21,297 nucleotides of DNA from JBEVMS01 sp040508515. GTDB lineage: Bacteria > Pseudomonadota > Gammaproteobacteria > Xanthomonadales > Rhodanobacteraceae. Positions 1 to 6,331 of the stretch are shown one piece after another. The notes under the pieces are model-generated. The model made no database searches, was not told the origin of the DNA, and saw only the letters and a list, made by a program, of their open reading frames with translations. Every line of letters begins with the position of its first letter. Within the stretch, counting starts at the first letter, position 1. The DNA lies in assembly GCA_040508515.1 (NCBI GenBank), contig JBEVMS010000171.1:1-21297 (forward strand). The letters run 5' to 3'. The position numbers and the translations under genes were made by a program.

Positions 1-220
1 GCAGAACGCCGCGTGCGCGGGTGTAGTCGTCGGCGCGGCTGACCCACACTTGCGCCCAGCTCTCGCGATCCTCAAGCGGCTGCGAATAGCTGAAGCGCTG
101 GTAGGTCGGCCGGTTCCAGTTGGAGCGGTTGACAATGGTCGACTCGATACCGTGCTCGCTGAGCACGCCGACGACGCGGTCGATGTTTTCCTGGCGGGGA
201 GAGGTATAGATCTGGCGCAT
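1..220 (-). CDS. Small conserved protein of unknown function, partial (3' end beyond window)
   Basis: Read on the minus strand, an ATG at 218-220 opens a frame that stays open for 73 codons to the left edge. The protein begins MRQIYTSPRQENIDRVVGVL, then has a Ser/Asn/Trp/Tyr-rich stretch and a WAQVWVSRADDYTRARGVL segment. There is no signal peptide or membrane segment. The layout (MRQIYTSPR start, then a helix, then a VWVSRADD strand) resembles short Xanthomonadales proteins annotated as pathogenicity-like or DUF2007-like (putative signal-transducing proteins); that resemblance is from memory and uncertain. It lies 21 bases downstream of tesB on the same strand, so it may be co-transcribed with tesB. 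No function is assigned. The C-terminus is missing because the window starts inside the gene. Confidence 0.75.
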   Translation of the reverse strand, partial: MRQIYTSPRQENIDRVVGVLSEHGIESTIVNRSNWNRPTYQRFSYSQPLEDRESWAQVWVSRADDYTRARGVL

Positions 221-241
221 GGATCGATTGTAACGGAACGC

Positions 242-1111
242 CTAGCGCTCTTCGCGCAGGCGGATTAGCCCTTCCTGCGCGGTTGAGGCCACCAGCCGGC
301 CATCGCGGCTGAAAATCTGTCCACGCGCCAGGCCGCGACTGCCCTGCGCGGTGGGGCTGTCGCAGGAATACAGCAGCCATTCGTCAATCCGAAACGGGCG
401 GTGGAACCACAGTGCATGATCCAGGCTGGCCATCTGCACGTTGCGCGAGTAGTAGGCGATGCCGTGCGGCAAGGTGGCGGTGCCGATCAGGTTGAAGTCC
501 GAGGCGTAGGCCAGCAGCGCCCGGTGCAGGGCAACGTCGTCGCCGACCGGCGCGGACAGGCGAAACCAGATGTGCTGGATCGGCGGTCGTTTGACTGGAT
601 TGAGCTTGTCCTGCGGCCAGACGTGGCGGAACTCGATCGGCGCTTCGGCGCCCAGCCAGCGCTGCACCTTCTCCGGCAGCTTGGCCAGCCGTTCGGGCGA
701 CAACGGTTGCAGTGGCGCGATGTCTTCGGGCATCGGCACTTCGGGCATCGCGGTCTGGTGTTCCACGCCGTGCTCGGGCAACTGAAACGAGATCGAGCCG
801 TTCAAGATCGGCTGGCCGTGCTGGATCGCCACCACGCGCCGTGCGGAGAAACTGCCGCCATCGCGCGCACGCTCGACCGAGTAGACGATTGGTGCGTCGA
901 TATCGCCGGCGCGCAGAAAATACGCGTGCAGCGAATGCGCCTGCCGGTTGGGATCAACGGTCTGCTGCGCGGCGGCTAGCGCCTGGCCCAGCACCTGGCC
1001 ACCGAACACGAACTTGGTGCCGATGTCGCGGCTCTGTCCGCGGAACAAGTTGTCTTCCAGCCGCTCCAGTTGCAGCAGTCCGGCCAGTTCGGCGACGTGG
1101 TTTTCCAGCAT
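242..1111 (-). CDS. tesB: Acyl-CoA thioesterase II
   Basis: This 289-residue protein has the usual TesB length (E. coli TesB is 286). It hydrolyses acyl-CoA thioesters, mostly medium to long chain, to free fatty acid and CoA in the cytosol. It is a double hot-dog fold. The N-terminal half has GTKFVFGGQVLGQAL (about 31-45) and HSLHAYFLRAGD (59-70). The C-terminal half has YASDFNLIGTA (202-212), SLDHALWFHRPF (229-240) and VASTAQEGLIR (274-284). The E. coli catalytic residues Asp204, Thr228 and Gln278 correspond to Asp205, Ser229 (a conservative replacement) and Gln279. The start is the ATG at 1109-1111. A good -10 hexamer (TATACT) lies about 37 bases upstream on the minus strand. The partial gene at 1-220 follows after 21 bases, so the two may form one transcript. 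Identification is firm from motifs and length. Confidence 0.95.
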   Translation of the reverse strand: MLENHVAELAGLLQLERLEDNLFRGQSRDIGTKFVFGGQVLGQALAAAQQTVDPNRQAHSLHAYFLRAGDIDAPIVYSVERARDGGSFSARRVVAIQHGQPILNGSISFQLPEHGVEHQTAMPEVPMPEDIAPLQPLSPERLAKLPEKVQRWLGAEAPIEFRHVWPQDKLNPVKRPPIQHIWFRLSAPVGDDVALHRALLAYASDFNLIGTATLPHGIAYYSRNVQMASLDHALWFHRPFRIDEWLLYSCDSPTAQGSRGLARGQIFSRDGRLVASTAQEGLIRLREER

Positions 1112-1147
1112 GAGGTGCTCGCAGCGTTATCGATTTACAGAATGCGC

Positions 1148-1153
1148 AGTATA
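1148..1153 (-). promoter_or_regulatory. Candidate -10 box upstream of tesB
   Basis: On the minus strand this is TATACT, five of six matches to the sigma-70 -10 consensus, 36 bases before the tesB ATG. No convincing -35 hexamer sits at a 16-18 base spacing (the region reads GCTTTC), so this is a plausible but unproven promoter. Confidence 0.4.
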
Positions 1154-1337
1154 GGGCACGCCCATTCACGAAAGCGTTGCGCTGGCTTGGGCGATAAGGT
1201 GGGTTTATGCCGGTGGTTGTCGCGCAGTTTGGTTCAGCGACGGAGCGCATCGAACTATGCCGTCATGGTCGCTCGCATCGCGAGCATGCGTTATGACGTA
1301 TCCAGTCATCGTGACGCATCCAAATAGGTATCGGGAC

Positions 1338-1355
1338 TTAAATGCATGCGTTTAA
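1338..1355. repeat. 18-bp near-palindrome, possible operator
   Basis: The sequence TTAAATGCATGCGTTTAA equals its own reverse complement except for one symmetric base pair. It lies at the GC-to-AT boundary, 55 bases upstream of the TATAAT box that serves the gene starting at 1447. Perfect symmetry around GCATGC is typical of a dimeric repressor or activator site. No regulator is identified. Confidence 0.4.
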
Positions 1356-1410
1356 ATGTAGGGTTTTTCTGATAAATCGCAAATTAAGCATCATAGTTAT
1401 TATGCGGGTT

Positions 1411-1416
1411 TATAAT
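1411..1416 (+). promoter_or_regulatory. Candidate -10 box for the small membrane protein and HEPN-like gene pair
   Basis: A perfect TATAAT lies 30 bases before the ATG at 1447. The -35 position is weak (GCATCA at a 17-base spacing), so expression may need an activator or be low. A purine-rich ribosome-binding region (AGGGGGGTGAGG) follows just before the start codon. Confidence 0.45.
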
Positions 1417-1446
1417 TAGAGGTGGGTTAAATAGGGGGGTGAGGCG

Positions 1447-1689
1447 ATGAATCATAAAGAATATCAATATCTCGAAGATCTCTCTGATCGTGAGCTTTTC
1501 GACTTCGTCACGGAAGCAGACTCATCTCAACGCAAGCATGTCGCAGTTCATCTGCTTGAGCTTCGGCGAAACCAAGAAATGACGCGTGTCGCAAAATCGT
1601 CGGCAAGAGCTGCGTGGCTTGCTGCACTGATTGCGGGCGTTGCAGCAGTTGTGGCGATACTGGCGCAATTAAAGGGTGGTTCGACCTAA
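1447..1689 (+). CDS. Small single-pass membrane protein, unknown function
   Basis: An 80-residue protein starting at ATG 1447, preceded by a strong purine-rich Shine-Dalgarno region. Residues 1-50 are charged and predicted helical (YLEDLSDRELFDFVTEADS, then HVAVHLLELRRNQEM). Residues 55-75 (AAWLAALIAGVAAVVAILAQL) form one Ala/Val-rich membrane segment, followed by a five-residue tail. It looks like a C-tail-anchored protein with a cytosolic N-terminal helical region. I do not recognise the family. Its composition is AT-richer than the surrounding housekeeping genes. The HEPN-like gene starts 51 bases downstream on the same strand and the two probably form one unit. Small proteins of this shape often sit next to phage-, toxin- or defence-related genes, but no function can be assigned here. 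Confidence 0.75.
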   Translation: MNHKEYQYLEDLSDRELFDFVTEADSSQRKHVAVHLLELRRNQEMTRVAKSSARAAWLAALIAGVAAVVAILAQLKGGST

Positions 1690-1740
1690 TATTTAATTTG
1701 CGATAACGCTCATTACTTGATTCAACCACAGGTACTTACC

Positions 1741-2175
1741 ATGACTAACGATGAACGCACAACCGGTATGGGGCTTTGGACGGATGCCAAGAATATGCTC
1801 GCTGCGGCGAAGCTGGTGTCAGCCGAAGAGCATTTGGTGACCCCTGCGTATTACTTGGCAGGTCACGGCATCGAAGAGGTGTTCAAAGCTTATCTTCGCT
1901 CGCACGGTCATTCGATCGGTAAGCTAAAAAAAATTGGCCATAATCTTATTATTGCGCGAAACGAGGCAATTCGTTGCGGTTTTGAAGACAGCTATACGTT
2001 GAATGGTCAAGAGAAGACTGTGATTGGTCAGTTAAATGGCTACTACAAAGATAAGCACTTTGAGTACCGCGTTACCGGCTATATGTCCCTTCCATTGTTA
2101 CCGGATCTGATTGCCTTGGGGGAGCGCATGCTTTACTCCATAAAGAGCGTCTGCATGGCTAGCATTGGTATCTAA
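1741..2175 (+). CDS. HEPN-like domain protein
   Basis: A 144-residue protein starting at ATG 1741, with AGGT ten bases upstream; an in-frame TTG at 1717 is a less likely start. The N-terminal part has LWTDAKNMLAAAKLV (12-26), AYYLAGHGIEEVFKAYLRSH (36-55) and LKKIGHNLIIARNEA (62-76). The pattern of a paired helix, then xGxxIExxxKAxL, then GHxL, matches HEPN-type helical proteins, which include toxins, abortive-infection RNases and nucleotidyltransferase partners. The canonical HEPN catalytic motif R-x4-6-H is not evident: the conserved-looking C-terminal block is KHFEYRVTGYMSLP (105-118). It may therefore be non-nucleolytic or a divergent member. No antitoxin or nucleotidyltransferase gene adjoins it; its only close partner is the small membrane protein upstream. 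Codon use is AT-rich. HEPN membership is a pattern-based inference. Confidence 0.65.
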   Translation: MTNDERTTGMGLWTDAKNMLAAAKLVSAEEHLVTPAYYLAGHGIEEVFKAYLRSHGHSIGKLKKIGHNLIIARNEAIRCGFEDSYTLNGQEKTVIGQLNGYYKDKHFEYRVTGYMSLPLLPDLIALGERMLYSIKSVCMASIGI

Positions 2176-2214
2176 CTATTCATTCAAATCGCACCGCATC
2201 AACGGTCAGGTTAC

Positions 2215-2802
2215 TCAAGCACAATCAACCACTGGCAACCGTTGCCAGCCGTCATCGGCCAGCACCTGCGGCCAGGGAAACAACGGGCCAGGATCGCGCT
2301 TGCGTTGCACCAGCAAGCTTGGGTCGTCACTGGCGGGAACCCGCTCGCGGTCCAGTTCTTCGTGCCCGGCCAGGCAACGCAGGTTGGGACAAGTGCGCTT
2401 GAGCCAGCCCAGCAACTGGCGCAGCGCGGCGATCTGTGCGGGCGGGTAGGGCTCGTGCATCGCCTGGTGGCGCGAATCCCACCAGTGAGGGTAACGGCCG
2501 AGATTGACCAGTTCGATGCCGATCGAGCGCGGGTTGTAGCCGCGCACATGGTGGGCGATGCGGTCGATCGGCACGTAGCCATCGATTCCGCCATCGCGGT
2601 CGATGTAGTAATGCCCGCTGTTGCCGGCGCCGCTGTCGTAACGCACCTGTTCGCCGTAGCTGCGCGCGGTGGCCAGATCCGGCAATTCGGTGCAATGGAT
2701 CACCACCAGGTCGATGCTGGCGAGCTCACGCGTGAGCAAGCACTCGACGTAAGGCAGCGGCTGCTCGCGGATGGTTGGAGCGGAGAGGATCGGATCGGCC
2801 AT
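2215..2802 (-). CDS. N-acetylmuramoyl-L-alanine amidase (Amidase_2, AmpD/AmiD-like)
   Basis: A 195-residue zinc amidase that cleaves the bond between N-acetylmuramic acid and L-alanine in peptidoglycan or its fragments. Motifs: LVVIHCTE (32-39), SGHYYIDRDGGIDGYVP (62-78), RIAHHVRGYN (81-90), SIGIELVNLGRYP (93-105), LAGHEELD (144-151) and RKRDPGPLFPW (167-177). Zinc ligands by analogy with AmpD are His36, His147 and Asp170; Glu97 fits the catalytic glutamate position. No signal peptide is visible, suggesting cytosolic muropeptide recycling as in AmpD. AmiD-type lipoproteins share the fold but have a lipobox, which is absent here. The ATG at 2802 was chosen; an in-frame TTG at 2826 would add eight residues. 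The gene converges on the HEPN-like gene with a 39-base gap and diverges from the hydrolase at 2897. Confidence 0.9.
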   Translation of the reverse strand: MADPILSAPTIREQPLPYVECLLTRELASIDLVVIHCTELPDLATARSYGEQVRYDSGAGNSGHYYIDRDGGIDGYVPIDRIAHHVRGYNPRSIGIELVNLGRYPHWWDSRHQAMHEPYPPAQIAALRQLLGWLKRTCPNLRCLAGHEELDRERVPASDDPSLLVQRKRDPGPLFPWPQVLADDGWQRLPVVDCA

Positions 2803-2896
2803 GACGCTGAGTCTGGCATGCGGCAAGGCCGGCGAAAACGCCCATTTGCTACGATGCGCGCCTTCTCAGACGTAAAGCTTCGGCACGGAGACCGCC

Positions 2897-3424
2897 ATGC
2901 GCGGCCATATCATTCTTTCGCACGGCTCGGACTCCGCTCCGGATGCCACCAAGGTCAGTGTGCTCGCTGCACAGGCCGAGGCCCTCGGCTGGCGCACCCA
3001 GCGGCCGGATTACCGCAACGACGATGCGCGCGGCCACGCCGGTTCGGTGGCGCCGCGCATCGCGCGTTTGCGCGCCACCATCGAAGCGTTGGACGCGCCG
3101 CCGGTGCTGGTCGGTTCCAGCATGGGGGCGTTCGTCGCCGGTCTGGCCTCGCTGGATGTGCCGGTGGCCGGACTGTTTTTGCTGGCCACGCCCAGTGCCA
3201 TTCCCGGCTACCCGCGCCCCTTCGCGTTGCGCCAAGGCGTGCCGAGCTGGTTGATCCACGGCTGGCGCGACGAGGTCTGCCCGCTGGACGGCATCTATGC
3301 GCTGGCCGCCAGCCAGCGCCTGCCGCTGAGCATCGTGGATGACGATCATCGACTAGGCAGCAGCATCGACATCATCGCCGCGCAGTTCGAGGCGTTCCTG
3401 GCATCGCTGGGAGCGTCGGCATGA
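2897..3424 (+). CDS. Small alpha/beta-fold hydrolase
   Basis: A 175-residue protein with a minimal alpha/beta-hydrolase core. The first strand is HIILSHGSDSAPD (4-16). The nucleophile elbow GSSMG (73-77) gives Ser75. HGWRDEVCPL (121-130) supplies Asp125 and DDDHRL (148-153) supplies His151, completing a catalytic triad. Length and layout fit the KANL3/Tex30- or dienelactone-hydrolase-like group, in which natural substrates are mostly unknown, so no substrate is assigned. There is no signal peptide, so it is probably cytosolic. A GGAG ribosome-binding site precedes the ATG. Its stop codon overlaps the rlmKL start in the sequence ATGA at 3421-3424, implying translational coupling. A weak TACGAT -10-like box lies at 2850-2855. 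Confidence 0.88.
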   Translation: MRGHIILSHGSDSAPDATKVSVLAAQAEALGWRTQRPDYRNDDARGHAGSVAPRIARLRATIEALDAPPVLVGSSMGAFVAGLASLDVPVAGLFLLATPSAIPGYPRPFALRQGVPSWLIHGWRDEVCPLDGIYALAASQRLPLSIVDDDHRLGSSIDIIAAQFEAFLASLGASA

Positions 3425-5607
3425 CGGCTTATTTCGCGACCTGCCCCAAGGGCATGGAATACCTGCTGCGCGACGAACTGGTCGCCCTGGGCGCAGCCGA
3501 GGTGCGCGAGGCGCTGGCCGGCGTGCATTTTTCCGGCTCGCTGGAAACCGCCTATCGCGCCTGCCTGTGGTCGCGCCTGGCTAGCCGCATCCTGCTGCCG
3601 CTGGCTGAGTTCGACGCCGCCACGGACGATGCGCTGTACGCGGGCGTGCAGACGATCGATTGGTCCACGCATCTGGCGGCGCACGCCACCCTGGCGGTGG
3701 ACGCGGGCACCGCGCTGAGCAAGCTCACCCACAGCCAGTACATCGGTCAGCGGGTCAAGGACGCGGTAGTCGATCAGTTCCGTCAGCGCGACGGCAATCG
3801 CCCCGGCGTGGACACCGACGAGCCGGACTTGCGCATCAACCTGCGCCTGCGCCGCGACCGCGCCACCGTCTCGCTGGATCTGGCCGGCACGCCGCTGCAC
3901 CGCCGTGGCTGGCGCGAGGAACAAGGCGCCGCGCCGTTGAAGGAGAACCTGGCCGCGGCGATGCTGCTGCGCGCGCGCTGGCCGGAAATGTACGCCCAGG
4001 GCGGCGCCTTGCTCGATCCGATGTGCGGCTCGGGCACCTTGCTGATTGAAGGCGCGCTGATGGCCGCCGACGTCGCGCCTGGGCTCAAGCGTGAGTACTT
4101 CGGTTTTCTCGGCTGGCAGCAGCACGACATCGCCTTGTGGCGTGGTCTGCTGGACGAGGCCAACCAGCGCGCCGAGAACGGTTTGCGCAGCCTGCGTTCG
4201 TGCTTCTTCGGCAGCGACGCCGATGCGCGCATCGTGCAAACTGCCAAACGCAACGCGCAGGAAGCGGGCGTGGCCGGCTTCTTCACCCTGGACAAGCACG
4301 ACGCCGCGCACGTGGCGCCGCCGCCCGGTTACAGCACCGGCTTGGTCATAACCAATCCGCCCTATGGCGAGCGCTTGGGTGAGCGCGAACAGATGCCGCT
4401 GCTTTATCGCGCGCTGGGCGAGGCTTTGCGCGCCCGCTTCACCGGTTGGCGTGCGGCGGTGCTGGCCGGCGACGCGGAGCTGGGCAAGGCGATGCGGCTG
4501 CATGCGGAAAAACGCTACACGCTTTACAACGGCGCGCTGGAAACCGTGTTGCTGTTGCTGGATCTGAGCCCGCGCGATGAGGCGCCGCGCGAGCTCAAGC
4601 CTTTGTCGGCTGGCGCGCAGATGCTGAAGAACCGGCTGGAGAAAAACGTCAAGCATCTGCGCAAGCGACTGACGCGCGAGGGCATCTACTGCTGGCGTGC
4701 CTACGATCAGGATCTGCCCGAGTACGCCGCGGCGATCGACGTCTACGGCCGCGCCGATGGGCAGGAATGGCTGCATGTGCAGGAATACCGCGCGCCCGCC
4801 GATGTGCCGGCGGAAACCGCCAAACTGCGCCTGCGCGAAATCGTGCGTGTCGCTAGCGAAGTGCTCGGCGTGTCGCGTCAGCGGATCAGCCTGAAGACCC
4901 GCGAACGTGGCAAGGGCGGCTCCAAGTACGGCCAGTTCGATCAGCGCGGCGAGTTCGTGGTGGTGGAAGAGGGCGGCCTGATGTTCGAGGTCAACCTCAC
5001 CGATTACCTCGACACCGGCTTGTTCATCGATCACCGGCTGGTGCGTGCCAAGCTGCGCGAGCTGGCGCCGGAAAAGCGCTTTCTCAACCTGTTCGCCTAC
5101 ACCGCCTCGGCCAGCGTGTATGCGGCCGCGGGCGGCGCGCGCGACACCACCAGCGTGGATCTTTCCGGCACGTATCTGGATTGGGCTTCGCGCAACTTGG
5201 CGTTGAATGGCTACACCGGCGTGCGGCACCAGCTGATCCAGGCCGACGCGATGGAGTTTCTGGCCCGCGAGCGCGATCATTTCGGGCTGATCTACGTCGA
5301 TCCGCCGACCTTCTCCAACTCCAAGCGTGCCGAGGATTTCGACGTGCAGCGCGATCACGTGCGTCTGCTGAACGCCTGCGGCGACCGACTGGGCAAGGGT
5401 GGCGTGATCGTGTTTTCCAACAATTTTCGGCGCTTCCAACTGGACCGCGCCGCGCTGGAAGAACGCTTCGAGATCGAGGACTGGAGCGCGCCCAGCATCC
5501 CGTTCGATTTCACCCGGCGCACCGATATTCACGGCTGCTGGTTGCTGCGCGCTAAACCGTTGGCAACGACAATAGATCCGTGGAGCACGGTGCGCCTTAA
5601 AAAGTGA
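3421..5607 (+). CDS. rlmL: Bifunctional 23S rRNA methyltransferase RlmKL (m2G2445 and m7G2069)
   Basis: At 728 residues it matches the fused RlmKL length seen in gammaproteobacteria (E. coli about 702). It uses S-adenosylmethionine to make m2G2445 and m7G2069 in 23S rRNA during large-subunit assembly. An N-terminal ferredoxin-like/THUMP region (about 1-155) binds RNA. The RlmL domain follows, with the SAM loop DPMCGSGT (199-206) and catalytic NPPYGERLG (312-320). The RlmK domain has a PUA-like start, then LNLFAYTASASVYAAAGGA (555-573) and DPPTFSNSK (627-635). Both catalytic centres are intact. The start is ATG 3421, overlapping the stop of the preceding hydrolase by four bases. A long open frame on the opposite strand is a codon-bias shadow. 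Confidence 0.97.
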   Translation: MTAYFATCPKGMEYLLRDELVALGAAEVREALAGVHFSGSLETAYRACLWSRLASRILLPLAEFDAATDDALYAGVQTIDWSTHLAAHATLAVDAGTALSKLTHSQYIGQRVKDAVVDQFRQRDGNRPGVDTDEPDLRINLRLRRDRATVSLDLAGTPLHRRGWREEQGAAPLKENLAAAMLLRARWPEMYAQGGALLDPMCGSGTLLIEGALMAADVAPGLKREYFGFLGWQQHDIALWRGLLDEANQRAENGLRSLRSCFFGSDADARIVQTAKRNAQEAGVAGFFTLDKHDAAHVAPPPGYSTGLVITNPPYGERLGEREQMPLLYRALGEALRARFTGWRAAVLAGDAELGKAMRLHAEKRYTLYNGALETVLLLLDLSPRDEAPRELKPLSAGAQMLKNRLEKNVKHLRKRLTREGIYCWRAYDQDLPEYAAAIDVYGRADGQEWLHVQEYRAPADVPAETAKLRLREIVRVASEVLGVSRQRISLKTRERGKGGSKYGQFDQRGEFVVVEEGGLMFEVNLTDYLDTGLFIDHRLVRAKLRELAPEKRFLNLFAYTASASVYAAAGGARDTTSVDLSGTYLDWASRNLALNGYTGVRHQLIQADAMEFLARERDHFGLIYVDPPTFSNSKRAEDFDVQRDHVRLLNACGDRLGKGGVIVFSNNFRRFQLDRAALEERFEIEDWSAPSIPFDFTRRTDIHGCWLLRAKPLATTIDPWSTVRLKK

Positions 5608-5673
5608 ACCCTTCAGTCCATATTAAGTCCGCCAGCTCAATCATTACGCCGTACTGACGGAGGTACCTGGGTC

Positions 5674-6084
5674 ATGACTAAGCGTCCAAAAAATGTGGTT
5701 CGGCTGATGGCTGTCGGCTTGGCGATTGCCGGCATGGTGGCAGCGCCGCTGGCTGTTTCGGCGCGCGGCTGGGGTGGTTACGGCGGCTATCATGGTGGTT
5801 ACCATGGCGGCTACCACGGTGGTTACTACCGCGGCGGTGGCGGCTACTGGAGTGGCGGTCGCTGGATCGGTGGCGCGATCGTGGCCGGTGCGGTTGCCGG
5901 CGTCGTGGGCAGTGCCCTTGCGCCCCGTCCGGTCTACTATGGTTACGGTGGTCCGGTGGTGTATAGCCAGCCCGGCACGGTGGTCTACGAGAACGCCCCG
6001 GTAACTCGCGTGGTTACCCGCACGGTGGTCTATGACGACCCCTACCAGACGCGCTACGTCCGCGACGACGGCTACGGCAACTAA
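5674..6084 (+). CDS. Secreted Gly/Tyr/His-rich protein with glycine-zipper segment
   Basis: A 136-residue protein with GGAGG ten bases before ATG 5674. A signal peptide spans about 1-30 (basic MTKRPKNVVR, hydrophobic core to AVSA). The mature part opens with a Gly/Tyr/His repeat region (about 32-66, with YHGG units at 39-50), then a Gly/Ala-rich hydrophobic stretch GGAIVAGAVAGVVGSAL (66-82) typical of glycine-zipper outer-membrane or amyloid-like segments. The tail is rich in Tyr and Val and has repeated VVY motifs (PVVYSQ, TVVYEN, TVVYDD). Similar small, low-complexity exported proteins are common in Xanthomonadales and other proteobacteria without a settled function; the histidines could bind metal (speculation). 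It follows rlmKL by 66 bases and is closed by a strong terminator at 6105. Confidence 0.85.
   Translation: MTKRPKNVVRLMAVGLAIAGMVAAPLAVSARGWGGYGGYHGGYHGGYHGGYYRGGGGYWSGGRWIGGAIVAGAVAGVVGSALAPRPVYYGYGGPVVYSQPGTVVYENAPVTRVVTRTVVYDDPYQTRYVRDDGYGN
5785..5826 (+). repeat. 12-base tandem repeat encoding Gly-Tyr-His-Gly units
   Basis: Three tandem 12-base units (5785-5796, 5797-5808, 5809-5820) encode G-Y-H-G each, with a partial fourth. Synonymous third-position differences (TAT/TAC, CAT/CAC, GGT/GGC) show the units are not freshly duplicated, which argues for selection on the peptide repeat. Confidence 0.8.
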
Positions 6085-6104
6085 AGCCGCACGTTGATAG
6101 CTCA

Positions 6105-6133
6105 AAAAAGCCCGGCTCCGTGCCGGGCTTTTT
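6105..6133 (+). terminator. Rho-independent terminator after the Gly-rich protein gene
   Basis: Perfect 12-bp arms (AAAAAGCCCGGC at 6105-6116 and GCCGGGCTTTTT at 6122-6133) enclose the five-base loop TCCGT. The right arm ends in five T residues. It lies 20 bases after the stop at 6084. The A-run on the left makes it potentially bidirectional, but no minus-strand gene ends here. Confidence 0.95.
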
Positions 6134-6331
6134 CATGGGTGCGGATTCACGGGTAGCCGATGGAACAGGCGCCGGTTTTTGGTGAATGCGCCAGTCGACG
6201 ACGGCATCACATCTCTTGAACGAGGGCTGCGGCATGGTCGGGAATATGTCCACTTTTTTCTTTGCCGCGCGCACCGGGCACATCGCTGTATCGTCACGCC
6301 CCGTCGTGCCCAGTCCGATCGGTGGCGGCGC

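Larger units (their letters stand above)
1112..1446. other. Structured, AT-rich intergenic region
   Basis: This 335-base gap between tesB (minus) and the small membrane protein gene (plus) contains no convincing gene. The tesB promoter is near its left end. It also holds a perfect 6-bp hairpin GCTCGC-ATC-GCGAGC (1271-1285), a near-identical 11-base direct repeat TGACGTATCCA / TGACGCATCCA (1294-1304 and 1312-1322, one mismatch), an 18-bp near-palindrome (1338-1355) and a TATAAT box (1411-1416). Base composition shifts from GC-rich to clearly AT-rich at about position 1320. Confidence 0.6.

Noticed and set aside
1741..2175. Classical HEPN/MNT toxin-antitoxin pair
   Set aside because: The neighbour upstream is a membrane-helix protein, not a nucleotidyltransferase, and the R-x4-6-H motif is not visible, so the standard system is not supported.
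2242..3342. A 366-codon plus-strand frame across the amidase and hydrolase genes
   Set aside because: It runs antisense to the amidase and out of frame through the hydrolase, both of which have intact catalytic motifs. The composition is shadow-like.
3346..5532. A 728-codon open frame on the minus strand opposite rlmKL
   Set aside because: It mirrors rlmKL almost exactly, is extremely Ala/Arg/Gln/His-rich and has no domain motif. It is a shadow of GC-rich codon use, not a gene.
6179..6331. N-terminal extension of EgtB from an upstream GTG
   Set aside because: The added 51 residues are Arg/His-rich and unlike the family. The ATG at 6332 gives the expected EgtB length and start.
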